DNA of 64,000 nucleotides from Desulfobacterales bacterium (GTDB taxonomy: Bacteria > Desulfobacterota > Desulfobulbia > Desulfobulbales > JAGXFP01): assembly GCA_024637225.1 (NCBI GenBank), contig JAGXFP010000047.1:1-64000 (forward strand), written 5' to 3'. Each line of letters begins with the position of its first letter. Within the stretch, counting starts at the first letter, position 1. Below the pieces are notes generated by a model. The model was given only the letters and a program-made list of their open reading frames with translations, did not search any database and was not told the DNA's origin. Shown here in pieces: positions 47,317 through 56,741 of the stretch. A program made the translations under genes and the position numbers.

Positions 47317-49041
47317 TTATGTTTTCAGTGCCTCGGTTTGATGGCGGGGCAGGCGGACGATGAAGGTAGCACCGTTTGCCGAATTGGCCCGGGCGGTGAT
47401 CCCGCCGCCGTGCCGGGCGGCGATTTTTTTGCAGGTGGTCAACCCCATGCCGGTCCCCTCACGGTTATCACCGTTGCGCAGCCGCACAAACGGTTCAAAG
47501 ATTTTTTGCAGGTCTTCATCCTTGAGCCCGATACCGTCGTCGTCCACGGATATCTCGCAGAAATCACCAATAATCCGGCTGCTGATCGAGACCGAGGGGG
47601 CCGCGTTCTTCCGGTGATACTTTAAGGCATTGGAAATCAGATTCTGAAAAAGCTGACGGATCTGGACCCCATCCCCTGTGAGGTCATCAAGCGTATCGAT
47701 TTCGACCCGGGCGCCGGTTCGGTTAATGCTCTCCTCCAAATCCCCCAATACATCGAGGATCAGTTCATTCATATCCAGGAGTTCGAATCTGGCCGTCGCG
47801 GTCACCACTCTGGACATCTGGAGAAGAGCGGAGACCAGCCTCTGCAGCTTGTCGGTGCCCTTCTTGATTCTGTCCAGATAATTTCTGCCGCGTTCATCCA
47901 GAGAAGAGCTGTATCGGGCCAGGAGCCGTTCGGCAAATGAAGCGATCAGCATCAAAGGTTCCTGCAGATCATGGGAAACGACATGGGCGAAATGATCAAG
48001 TTCAGCGTTGGAACGTTTAAGGGAGGCAGTGACCTCGATCAACTCTTTTTCAATATGACGCCGTTCGGCAATTTCATTTTTCAGATTTTCGTTGGCTGCG
48101 AGCAGTTCCTCGGTACGCTCGTCAACCAGGTCTTCCAGCCAGTTTCGATATTTCTCAAGTTCCCGCTCGTTTTTTTTCCGGTCGGTGATGTCCTGAAAAA
48201 CCACAATAGCGCCCTGGTTACCTTCCCTGGGGCTGCCCAGGGCAGAACCTGCCATCAACATGGTCTTGACGTTGTCGAAAGATGAAGCCTTCGCGGCCAA
48301 CAGGGAAGTTGAGATCTCCGCATTGGAGAAAGATCCGCCGGAGACCAGAATTTGCTCCAGGGGACAGCCGTCGCAGATATCCCGGCCGAGCAGGTCACAG
48401 CAACTCAAACCGATCGCTTCAGCTTCGGGGATTCCAAAAAAATTCTCGAAAGAGGGATTGACGTCAATAAGACACAGATCATGATCGACCACAAAGGCGG
48501 GTTCGTTCATCTGATGGAAGACGGCCGCATACCGTTTTTTTTCCTGGAGAATGTGGCGTCTCGCTTCCTGCTGACGACGCCGGAAAGCGGTTTTGACGGT
48601 CCGGACCCACTCCTGAACAAAACCGGCCGCCAGCCCGCTGAAAAAATCGTCCAGACCGGCAAGACTGCGCCGGAACTGCAAGGATTCAGGCTTCAGCCGA
48701 TAAAGCCGGTCCAGCAGGTTTGACTTGACGGCGGTATAATGGCTGAAAAAATCCTGCAAGCCGACCCCCTGGCCCCGAAGCTTTTCGGCCAGGGAGAACC
48801 CGGCGATCTGACCGAGCCAGACGCACTTCCTGGTGACCCGCGAAAGTTCCTTGTCACCATTTTCAAGCTCAATCAAGGCATCCTCCAAAGCAAAACAGAG
48901 GACCGCATCGATTATCTCGCGATCTATCGCACCATCTCCCTCCCGCAATTCACCGGCCCGCCCGGAATCCTCCCTGGGAATTTGGGCCAGCAGCCCCTCG
49001 GCAACATCTTTCAACTCACGGGAGAATAGCGCCTCAGCCAT
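47317..49041 (-). CDS. PAS-domain sensor histidine kinase
   Basis: PAS region AVFHQMNEPAFVVDHDLCLIDVNPSFENFFG; HisKA FAHVVSHDLQEPLMLIASFAERL; HATPase NALKYHRKN, DDGIGLKDEDLQKIFEPFVRL. Confidence 0.92.
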   Translation of the reverse strand: MAEALFSRELKDVAEGLLAQIPREDSGRAGELREGDGAIDREIIDAVLCFALEDALIELENGDKELSRVTRKCVWLGQIAGFSLAEKLRGQGVGLQDFFSHYTAVKSNLLDRLYRLKPESLQFRRSLAGLDDFFSGLAAGFVQEWVRTVKTAFRRRQQEARRHILQEKKRYAAVFHQMNEPAFVVDHDLCLIDVNPSFENFFGIPEAEAIGLSCCDLLGRDICDGCPLEQILVSGGSFSNAEISTSLLAAKASSFDNVKTMLMAGSALGSPREGNQGAIVVFQDITDRKKNERELEKYRNWLEDLVDERTEELLAANENLKNEIAERRHIEKELIEVTASLKRSNAELDHFAHVVSHDLQEPLMLIASFAERLLARYSSSLDERGRNYLDRIKKGTDKLQRLVSALLQMSRVVTATARFELLDMNELILDVLGDLEESINRTGARVEIDTLDDLTGDGVQIRQLFQNLISNALKYHRKNAAPSVSISSRIIGDFCEISVDDDGIGLKDEDLQKIFEPFVRLRNGDNREGTGMGLTTCKKIAARHGGGITARANSANGATFIVRLPRHQTEALKT

Positions 49042-50434
49042 ATTTTTTTCTCTGCCTTTCCTTGAGAATAAGCCGCAAGGGGGTTTGCTCAACTCCCAGT
49101 CCCTCCCGAAAGCTGTTAACCAGATAACGGTAATAGGAAAAATGAACCCCTTTGGGATAATTGACAAAGACAATGAAAGTGGGAGGCTTGGTAGCCACCT
49201 GGGTGGCGTAGTAAAATTTCAACCGGTGCCCCCTGTGCAGGGGCGGGGTATGTTTTTCAACGGCGTTCCCCAGAACGCGATTGACCTTATTGGTGGTAAA
49301 CTGCAGGGAAAACTGGCGATAGATGTCATCGATTACCGGAAAAAGTTTCTTGGTCCCCGCCCCGGTCAAGGCTGAGATCGTCATGGTCGGGGCATAACCG
49401 ATGAAATTGGTGGCCATTGCCACTCCATCCATTATCCACTGCTGTTTTTTCTTGTCACCCTTGACCAGATCCCACTTGTTGATCAAAATCAGACAGGCCC
49501 GCCCCCTCTCGATGGCGTAGCCGATGATCTTTGTATCCTGCTCGGTTATCCCTTCGCCGGCATCGACCAGGAATAAGGCTACATCACAGCGCTCCAGAGA
49601 GCTGATCGCCCGCATCACACTGAATTTTTCGAGATTCTCCTGGATTTTGCCGCGCCTTCTGAGACCGGCGGTATCGATCAGCAGATAGGAACGATCATCT
49701 TTCTCCAGCAAGGAATCGACCGAATCCCTAGTGGTGCCGGGCACGTCCGAGACAATCATTCTGGTCTCTCCCAGAAGCTTGTTAACCAGGGATGATTTGC
49801 CGACATTCGGACGTCCGATACAGGCAACCGCCACGGTCCCCTCCGGCAGGTCCACCGCATCTTCGGGAAAGACCAGGTGCTCGACCAGGCTCTCCATGAA
49901 GCTATTAAGTCCGTAACCGTGGGCGGCGGAGATCGGCCAGAGCGTCTCAAGGCCCAGTTCATAGAATTGCCCGACCAGTTGATCTTCAAGCTGGTGAGTG
50001 TCGATCTTGTTAACCAGAAAGAATACCGGCTTGCCGGATTTACGCAGAATATCTGCGACCCGGTAATCCTCCCCTGCCACCCCGGCCCGACCGTCGAGCA
50101 GACAAAGGATCACGTCAGCCTCTTTAATGGCCTGCCAGGTTTGCTCCTGGATACCGCCGACAACCTTGACCCGATCATCGGTGCCTATCTCCTTGGGGAA
50201 GGCCTGGCCGCCATCGCCCTTTCGGGTGGGCAGGGGCTCAATACCTCCGGTATCGATCAGAATGAAAGTCTGCTCCTGCCAGGTGACCTTGGCGTAATGC
50301 CGGTCCCTGGTCACCCCCGGGATCGAGTCAACTATCGCATTTCTCTTTCTGGTCAGCCGGTTGAAAAGCGACGATTTTCCGACATTCGGACGTCCGACCA
50401 GGGCCACCAAGGGTAATCTTTCTGTTTTCATCAA
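49034..50434 (-). CDS. der: GTPase Der (EngA)
   Basis: Two G domains: GRPNVGKSSLFNRL and GRPNVGKSSLVNKL; C-terminal KH-like domain. Confidence 0.97.
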   Translation of the reverse strand: MMKTERLPLVALVGRPNVGKSSLFNRLTRKRNAIVDSIPGVTRDRHYAKVTWQEQTFILIDTGGIEPLPTRKGDGGQAFPKEIGTDDRVKVVGGIQEQTWQAIKEADVILCLLDGRAGVAGEDYRVADILRKSGKPVFFLVNKIDTHQLEDQLVGQFYELGLETLWPISAAHGYGLNSFMESLVEHLVFPEDAVDLPEGTVAVACIGRPNVGKSSLVNKLLGETRMIVSDVPGTTRDSVDSLLEKDDRSYLLIDTAGLRRRGKIQENLEKFSVMRAISSLERCDVALFLVDAGEGITEQDTKIIGYAIERGRACLILINKWDLVKGDKKKQQWIMDGVAMATNFIGYAPTMTISALTGAGTKKLFPVIDDIYRQFSLQFTTNKVNRVLGNAVEKHTPPLHRGHRLKFYYATQVATKPPTFIVFVNYPKGVHFSYYRYLVNSFREGLGVEQTPLRLILKERQRKKYG

Positions 50435-50473
50435 TAGATATCCTAAACTCTCAAGGGGGAAAACTGCAACTTA

Positions 50474-50575
50474 TACATAAGTTTCGTTTGGGCAGGCCAG
50501 CTGCTACTCAGCTTTATACCGCAAGGGCATAAGTTTCGTTGAGGAGGACAGCTGCTACTCAGCTTTATCTTATGG
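50474..50575. repeat. Repeat family C, two tandem units
   Basis: CATAAGTTTCGTTTGGGCAGGCCAGCTGCTACTCAGCTTTATACCGCAAGGG followed by CATAAGTTTCGTTGAGGAGGACAGCTGCTACTCAGCTTTAT. Confidence 0.8.
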
Positions 50576-51823
50576 CGACTGAAAATCATCGATTTGTAAG
50601 CGATCATCAAGGATGCCGGGAAGCTCGCCGGCGAAAGCGCGCAGAACCGGAAAACGGCGCCCGCCCGGTTCCTGTAAAATCCTATGCAGGCTGAGCGCCG
50701 CCGGGGCCAAAAAGGCGCGAAAAAAAGGTTTGCGCCTCACCCCGGAGAGAAAGGCGAAGGCGCCAAGGATCTGGAGGTTGCGCTGGATGGAAAGCAGATA
50801 ATAACTCTCGATCGTAAAAGCGGCCCCTCCTCCGGGATATCCAGCCAGAACCTCGTTATATTTTTGCACAAGCCGCTCCTGGACCTGGGTCGACAGCGAC
50901 ACATAAGGATCGATCAACAGCGAGGCCAGATCATAACCGAGCGGCCCGAAACGCCCCCCCTGGAAATCGATGACCCGGAGGACGCCGTTATGGCGCATGA
51001 GATTGCGGGACTGAAAATCCCGGTGCAGAAAAAAACCGGCCGGGGCCGCCGAAGCCAACTCGGCCAGCTCAACAAATTCTTCGGCTAGCCCGGGTGGCGC
51101 ATCAATCCCCAGAAGCCCCCGGCAAAATGACTCCAGAAAATAACCGGACTCGCGGGAAAGCATGAGCCGGCGATCATATATTCCGGTTTGCCAACACCAT
51201 TCCGCCTGAAAACCTTTGCCGCCGACCACCTGCATCCGGGCCAGAAGGACCACCGCCTCTTCGTAGACCGCGATCAGCCTCTCATCCGGCCACTCGCCCG
51301 CTGGTAAGCGATCACAGGGTACCGAATCTGCTGTGTTATCGGCCTGCTCATGTACACCAGTACCCATCGCAGGCCGATGCCTTGCATCTCCACCACCCTG
51401 TAATCGCTTACAGTCTTGGAGATTCGCCAATTCTGGGCAGCTTGTCCCGTGATCGGTTACACCGATTGTAATCTCGTCATGCAGTAACACGGCGCCCAGG
51501 TCTTCACAGGCGATAACCCCGGTTTCGGAATCATAGGCGAATATCTCGGGAACCTGCACCCCGCTACGGCGCAGATGACCACCGATCAACCGGGTCGAAC
51601 GGGATTCAGCCAGGCCGTGTTCAGCGGAGCGGTTCGGTAAAATCAAGACCAGGGAATGTTGCTTATGCTCCGCCCGATAGAACCGGCGTTCGGAGCCGTC
51701 CCCGGCCAGCAGGCTGAGTTCAGCTTTGCGAGGATCGAATCCCGCTTCCAGGAGCAGCTTCGCGACGGCGCACCGTTCGGGCGCGGTTATGTTAACCGCA
51801 AGATCAATCGACAACGATCTCAT
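50570..51823 (-). CDS. amgK: AmgK-like sugar kinase (aminoglycoside phosphotransferase family), carrying an in-frame repeat insertion
   Basis: LLAGDGSERRFYRAE...FFLHRDFQSRNLM...LRVIDFQGGRFGPLGYDLASLLIDPYV; ATG 51823 near the murU-like stop; repeat-derived 53-aa segment internally. Confidence 0.8.
   Translation of the reverse strand: MRSLSIDLAVNITAPERCAVAKLLLEAGFDPRKAELSLLAGDGSERRFYRAEHKQHSLVLILPNRSAEHGLAESRSTRLIGGHLRRSGVQVPEIFAYDSETGVIACEDLGAVLLHDEITIGVTDHGTSCPELANLQDCKRLQGGGDARHRPAMGTGVHEQADNTADSVPCDRLPAGEWPDERLIAVYEEAVVLLARMQVVGGKGFQAEWCWQTGIYDRRLMLSRESGYFLESFCRGLLGIDAPPGLAEEFVELAELASAAPAGFFLHRDFQSRNLMRHNGVLRVIDFQGGRFGPLGYDLASLLIDPYVSLSTQVQERLVQKYNEVLAGYPGGGAAFTIESYYLLSIQRNLQILGAFAFLSGVRRKPFFRAFLAPAALSLHRILQEPGGRRFPVLRAFAGELPGILDDRLQIDDFQSP
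51304..51460. repeat. Repeat family R copy 2 (long form), inside amgK-like CDS
   Basis: GTAAGCGATCACAGGG ... internal CCCTGTAATCGCTTAC ... CCCGTGATCGGTTAC; same arrangement as 61656-61818. Confidence 0.88.
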
Positions 51824-52718
51824 CCTCGACCACCGCCCCTTCCGGCACCTGTGCCCCATCCCAGACAACCGACCGGATGATCCGGGCTTTATCGCCGATC
51901 CTGGCCCCTGCCCCGACAAAAGCCCAGTCCCGGAATTTAACACCCCTGCCCAATAAAGCTTCCGGAGGGCAATGCACCGGTCTTCGAAAATCATAAGCGA
52001 GGCCGCTTTTAACAGCCAGACCGGGATCGGTCAACAATCCGCCGTGCAGCTCCAGATAATCCCCGGGAGTACCGATGTCGCTCCAGAAGTGGCCGCTCAC
52101 TTCGATGGCGTTGACTTCGACGCCGGCAGCAGCCAGACGTATATATAAATCGATGATATCGAAAAAACCGGAAGCAGGAATATCTCCAAGCACCTCCGGA
52201 TCAATGACCTGAACGCCGGTAAAGGCCAGCAGCCGATTGTCGCCGTCAGGCTCCAGATCTCCTACACCGACCCGTAAAGCGCTCACCCGGCCATCAGCTG
52301 AAATCCGCAGATTATTAAACCTGGGCCGATCATGGACTACCAGTGAAACCGGAGCCCCCGAAGCAAGATGGCGACGGTAGATGTAGGCCAGGTTCAGGGA
52401 ATGGAAGACATCGCCGTTGACTGCCAGGAAGGGCGCCTTTCCCAAAAAGGGCCGGGCCTTGCGCAGCCCGCCGCCGGTTCCGAGAAGTTCCTCTTCGATC
52501 TGGAGGTGTAAGCCTCTCTCGCCATCGAGGGCCGTCACGAATTGTTCGCTGAGATAATTGGCATTGACCACAAAGTCTCGGAAACCATTACTTCGCAACT
52601 GGTCAAGGAGGTGAAAAACAAGGGGCCGGCCGAGAACGGGGAACAGGGGTTTCGGGCGGGATTCCGAGTAGGGCCTGAGCCTGGTGCCCAGACCGGCGGC
52701 CAGAATCATGGCTTTCAT
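51804..52718 (-). CDS. murU: Sugar-phosphate nucleotidyltransferase (MurU-like)
   Basis: MKAMILAAGLGTRLRPYSESRPKPLFPVLGRPL; paired with AmgK-like kinase. Confidence 0.8.
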   Translation of the reverse strand: MKAMILAAGLGTRLRPYSESRPKPLFPVLGRPLVFHLLDQLRSNGFRDFVVNANYLSEQFVTALDGERGLHLQIEEELLGTGGGLRKARPFLGKAPFLAVNGDVFHSLNLAYIYRRHLASGAPVSLVVHDRPRFNNLRISADGRVSALRVGVGDLEPDGDNRLLAFTGVQVIDPEVLGDIPASGFFDIIDLYIRLAAAGVEVNAIEVSGHFWSDIGTPGDYLELHGGLLTDPGLAVKSGLAYDFRRPVHCPPEALLGRGVKFRDWAFVGAGARIGDKARIIRSVVWDGAQVPEGAVVEDEIVVD

Positions 52719-52735
52719 ATCTTTCCTCTAAATGG

Positions 52736-53575
52736 TTAACCGGTGCCGAGATCAAGTTGGCCGGCTCCGATCTCTTCAATCCCGACCACCACGATGCCGG
52801 CCCGGTTGGCCTGGTCGATCATCGCCTGGCCGTCAAAAAGCAGGGCCTGGCCGGCTTCCACCGCCAGAACCTCGGCCCCGACCGAAATCATGCTGTCAAT
52901 CGTCTTTACTCCGATCGCGGGTAGATCGAACCGGAAATCCTGATCCGGTTTCTTGACCTTGACAACCACACTTTTGCCCCTTCCCAACCCGCCTCCCCGG
53001 ATGATCGCGGCATCCGTGCCTTCAATGGCTTCCACCGCCAGAACGGTGCCATCTCTGACTACAACGCACTGGCCGATGTCGAGCCGTCCGATCTCCCTGG
53101 CCATCCGCCAGCCGAAATTAATATCTTCAAGTTGGCCGGGCGAATATTTTTTTTCGGTCAGCAATCCTTTGGGGAAGAGCAGTTCCTGCAGATAACAGGT
53201 AGATTCGAGAATCTTTATGCCCTCGCCTTCCAGGGCGCCGGCCACGGCGCGCAGGATTGAATCATCCTGCCTGACCTTAAGCCGGTTCCACAAAGCCAAG
53301 CCTTTTATATCCGGAAGAATATCCTTGAAAATACGGGTCTTGGTGATGGTCCCCAGCAAGACGGCCTCGCTGACCCCGCTCTGCCTGAAAAACTTGACGA
53401 CCTTGCCGAGCTGACCGAGCTTGACCCAGCAGATATCGTCGGCAACTTCTCCGATTTGAGGGTCGGATTCGCCCTTATGGGCGGCGACCATTACCTGGCG
53501 CCCCTCTGCCCTGGCGGCCTTCGCGAAAAGGATGGGAAACTGACCACCGCCGGCAACAATTCCGATCTTACTCAT
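52736..53575 (-). CDS. lpxI: UDP-2,3-diacylglucosamine pyrophosphatase LpxI (DUF1009)
   Basis: MSKIGIVAGGGQFPILFAKAAR...GLLGxITK-like VLLGTITKTRIF...EGTDAAIIRGGGLGRG...KTIDSMISVGAEVLAVEAGQALLFD; next to lpxA. Confidence 0.92.
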   Translation of the reverse strand: MSKIGIVAGGGQFPILFAKAARAEGRQVMVAAHKGESDPQIGEVADDICWVKLGQLGKVVKFFRQSGVSEAVLLGTITKTRIFKDILPDIKGLALWNRLKVRQDDSILRAVAGALEGEGIKILESTCYLQELLFPKGLLTEKKYSPGQLEDINFGWRMAREIGRLDIGQCVVVRDGTVLAVEAIEGTDAAIIRGGGLGRGKSVVVKVKKPDQDFRFDLPAIGVKTIDSMISVGAEVLAVEAGQALLFDGQAMIDQANRAGIVVVGIEEIGAGQLDLGTG

Positions 53576-54368
53576 CCTCGCCGACTCTCCTGACAATACC
53601 GCGCTGGGAACTCCTGATAAATTCGACAAGGTGAAGGACCAGGGCGCAGTCGGAATATTCCTCCATGGTACGATCGAGAGCTTCCTTCAACAAAAGATCC
53701 TGGTTGAGAAAAATTATCTTGAAGGCGCCGCGCAGCTTTTTGATATCTTCGGCGGAGACCCCGTTTCTCTTGAGACCGATGTGATTGATCCCGGAGACCC
53801 GCATCTGGTTTCTGGTTCCGGCGACGATCATATAAGGCGGCACGTCCTTGGCAACCCCCGATACGCCGCCGACATAGGAATAAGTTCCGATTCTGGAAAA
53901 CTGGTGGACCCCGACGTGGCCGCCTAGGCTTGCCATATCCTCGATGACGACATGGCCGCCCAGGGTGCCGCCGTTGGCGATGATAATATGATTGCCCAGT
54001 ATGCAGTCATGGGCCACGTGACTGTATCCCATCAGCATGTTGTCATCGCCGATCACGGTCTCGCCACGGCCCTGCACGGTGCCGCGGTGGATGGAGACAT
54101 ACTCTCTAATCAGGTTATTATTGCCGATCAGGACCGTGGTCGGTTCGTTTTTATAACTGAGATCCTGGGGGGGACCGCCGATAATGGTAAAAGGACCGAT
54201 CTTGTTGCCGAAACCGATCTCGGTTATACCCTGAATAACGGCATGGGCGCCGATCTCCGTATCCGCGCCGATTTTGACCCCTTTCTCGACAACCGCATAC
54301 GGACCGACAATAACCGTGGAGTCCAGTTCCGCCTCGGAGTCGATAACCGCAGTTTGATGGATATTCAT
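53568..54368 (-). CDS. lpxA: UDP-N-acetylglucosamine acyltransferase
   Basis: Left-handed beta-helix hexapeptides; NIHQTAVIDSEAEL...GNHIIIANGGTLGGHVVIED...IGLKRNGVSAEDIKKLRGAFKIIF. Confidence 0.97.
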   Translation of the reverse strand: MNIHQTAVIDSEAELDSTVIVGPYAVVEKGVKIGADTEIGAHAVIQGITEIGFGNKIGPFTIIGGPPQDLSYKNEPTTVLIGNNNLIREYVSIHRGTVQGRGETVIGDDNMLMGYSHVAHDCILGNHIIIANGGTLGGHVVIEDMASLGGHVGVHQFSRIGTYSYVGGVSGVAKDVPPYMIVAGTRNQMRVSGINHIGLKRNGVSAEDIKKLRGAFKIIFLNQDLLLKEALDRTMEEYSDCALVLHLVEFIRSSQRGIVRRVGEDE

Positions 54369-54430
54369 TAATAATTCCGATTTCGTTGATGATTATTGCG
54401 ACCCTGTCAGTAGATCAGAGTCCCTTTAGA

Positions 54431-54515
54431 GTAGCTCTAGCTCCGGCGTTACTGCCCATTATCTCGTCATTACAACGTACCGGAGCAGGCTTCATTCCTA
54501 GAAATTCGCGCACCA
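54431..54515. repeat. Degenerate repeat family A copy (reverse orientation)
   Basis: AGCTCCGGCGTTACTGCCCATTATCTCGTCATTACAACGTACCGGAGCAGGCTTCATTCCTAGAAATTCGCGCACC resembles the reverse complement of the family A core. Confidence 0.65.
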
Positions 54516-54523
54516 TGGACAAG

Positions 54524-54967
54524 TTAACCAAAAGAGGCCATCAAGTTGGCTTCGGCGGCAAGTTGCTCATCGACGAAGGCCTTGGCACTGAATTTATATA
54601 TCTTACCCTTGCGCCGCACCACATCGGCTTTAATTATCAATTGGTCGCCGGGAATCACCTTGCGTCTGAAACGGACATTATCCAGGCCGGCAAAATAAAC
54701 CAGATCTCCCTCGAACCTGTCTTTATCAGTCAGATAAGCCAATATCCCCCCCACCTGAGCCATGCTTTCCAGAATCAAAACGCCGGGCATGATCGGGTCA
54801 GTGGGGAAATGGCCCTGAAAGAACGGCTCGTTGATGCTGACGTTTTTCAACCCCACGGCCCGATCTCCCAATTTCAGCTCGATAATTCTATCGACCAGGA
54901 CAAAGGGGTAACGATGGGGCAGAAGTTTAAGAATCTCTTTAATATCAATTTGATCATTGTAGTTCAT
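54524..54967 (-). CDS. fabZ: 3-hydroxyacyl-ACP dehydratase
   Basis: ILKLLPHRYPFVLVDRIIEL...NEPFFQGHFPTDPIMPGVLILESMAQVGG. Confidence 0.97.
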   Translation of the reverse strand: MNYNDQIDIKEILKLLPHRYPFVLVDRIIELKLGDRAVGLKNVSINEPFFQGHFPTDPIMPGVLILESMAQVGGILAYLTDKDRFEGDLVYFAGLDNVRFRRKVIPGDQLIIKADVVRRKGKIYKFSAKAFVDEQLAAEANLMASFG

Positions 54968-55152
54968 AGCTGTCTCGACTCTCCTTCGTGCAAGATGGCG
55001 CCAAATTGGTAATGGTTTAGCTTGAACCAGTTATCGACCGACTGAAGGGCAAGGGGTGAAATTCTCCACCGCGATCACGGTCAAGCAAACAAGTTATTAC
55101 AGGTTGACAAGGGCAAATTACCCGATAGACGTCACCGATTAAACCTGGAGAA

Positions 55153-56202
55153 TCATTTATCGGCCGATTTTTTCTCAGACAATTCCTGAAGTTTTTTTCG
55201 CAATTCCCGAACTTCCTTGGCCAGGTCGGGAAGCTTCTGGAACAAGGCCGCGGCCCGCAGCCATTTCCTATGGGAAAAGGCCGGAAAACCGGCGACCACG
55301 GCACCATCCTCCTGATCATTCATAACCCCGGCCTTGCCGGCCATGGTCACCCTGTTGCCGATCTTGAGATGTCCATTGACCGCCACCTTGCCGCCCATGA
55401 TCACGCCGTTGCCAAGGGTGGTGCTGCCGGCGATACCGGATTGGGAGACTATAATCGAGTCCTCACCTATTTCGACGTTATGGGCGATCTGGACAAGGTT
55501 ATCAATTTTGGTGCCGCGCTTGATCCAGGTCCGTCCGAAGGTACCGCGATCGACACAAACATTGGCGCCGATCTCAACATCGTCATCCACCTGGACATAA
55601 CCGACATGGGGTTTCTTAAGATGCCGGCCGGCACGATCATGGGCATAGCCGAAACCATCACTGCCGACCACGGCGCCGCTGTGAATTATGACCCGGTCTC
55701 CGATGACACTGCCGTCAAGAATGGTGACGTTGGGATGAAGCAGCACATCCGAACCGATCTTGACGTCAGCGCCGATAACCACGCCGGCCCTGATCTCAAC
55801 CCGGTGACCCAACTCGACCCGATCGCCGATCACTACCAGGGGGGCGACCGCGACTGCTCCGGCTATCGAACATCCCTCGCCGACAACGGCTTTGGGATCT
55901 ATCCCCGCGTCGACGAAATCCTGATGGAGAAGATGATGGTGAATAACCGTCGCGGCCCAGGCCGGATCTGAAACCTTGATAACCGGCAAGGAAAGTTGAC
56001 CCGCGTCCAAGGGCACGATCAGCGCCGAAGCGGAGCATTCCGCCGCCGCCGTCATCTTGCGAATGTCATCGATGTAGGCAAGCTGACCGGCTCCGGCGCC
56101 GGCAAGATCGGCCAGCCCATCAACCGCCACGTCTTCACCGCGCCATTCACCATCGACCATTGCGGCCAGTTCGGAAATATTTACCTTTCGTTTATTCATC
56201 AC
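55153..56202 (-). CDS. lpxD: UDP-3-O-(acyl)glucosamine N-acyltransferase
   Basis: LpxD N-terminal region, hexapeptide repeats, GSDGFGYAHD..., VKIPHxG-like LKKPHVGYVQVDDDVEIGANVCVDRG. Confidence 0.96.
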   Translation of the reverse strand: MMNKRKVNISELAAMVDGEWRGEDVAVDGLADLAGAGAGQLAYIDDIRKMTAAAECSASALIVPLDAGQLSLPVIKVSDPAWAATVIHHHLLHQDFVDAGIDPKAVVGEGCSIAGAVAVAPLVVIGDRVELGHRVEIRAGVVIGADVKIGSDVLLHPNVTILDGSVIGDRVIIHSGAVVGSDGFGYAHDRAGRHLKKPHVGYVQVDDDVEIGANVCVDRGTFGRTWIKRGTKIDNLVQIAHNVEIGEDSIIVSQSGIAGSTTLGNGVIMGGKVAVNGHLKIGNRVTMAGKAGVMNDQEDGAVVAGFPAFSHRKWLRAAALFQKLPDLAKEVRELRKKLQELSEKKSADK

Positions 56203-56338
56203 TTATTACGATTGCGATTTCCGGAGGAGAATATTTTCAAAAAAAAAAAAGCTGATCTCCCTGCCGGAAGGGAAACCAACCCGTTCGATCAAAACCGGAA
56301 GACATTGCAGCCATCGGTCCGCGTCCCCCTGCCCATTG

Positions 56339-56626
56339 CTATCTGTTATTATTAATCCTCTCTCTCAAGATGCCGGAAGGTTTAAATGTTACAACCCGGC
56401 GAGCCGTTAGAACCAGTTCTTTCCCGGTCTGGGGATTTCGCCCGCGGCGGGATTTTTTTCTTTTGATATTGAATTTGCCGAATCCGCTGATCAAGAGGTC
56501 CTCACCTTCCACCAGGCAATCCTTGGCGATCTTCAGGAAAGTCTCGACCACTTCGGTGGCCCGCGCCTTGGTCAGATCATGTTTTTGATAAACTTTTTGG
56601 ACAAGATCAGCTTTGGTAATGGTCAT
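56339..56626 (-). CDS. ihfA: Integration host factor alpha subunit / HU-family protein
   Basis: MTITKADLVQKVYQKHDLTKARATEVVETFL...GEDLLISGFGKFNIKRKKSRRGRNPQTGKEL. Confidence 0.9.
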   Translation of the reverse strand: MTITKADLVQKVYQKHDLTKARATEVVETFLKIAKDCLVEGEDLLISGFGKFNIKRKKSRRGRNPQTGKELVLTARRVVTFKPSGILRERINNNR

Positions 56627-56741
56627 ACTCCACCTTTGTCTTGAAAAAACCGTCTCAGATAAATCTTAAAATATGCTTTCCGCCCGGCTTTGCAGAAGCA
56701 ACCGGTTACCCAAAGGTCTCTTGCCTCGAATCATCCTGCTT

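Noticed and set aside
55270-55971. 233-aa plus-strand ORF opposite lpxD
   Set aside because: Shadow of hexapeptide repeats in lpxD; no independent support.
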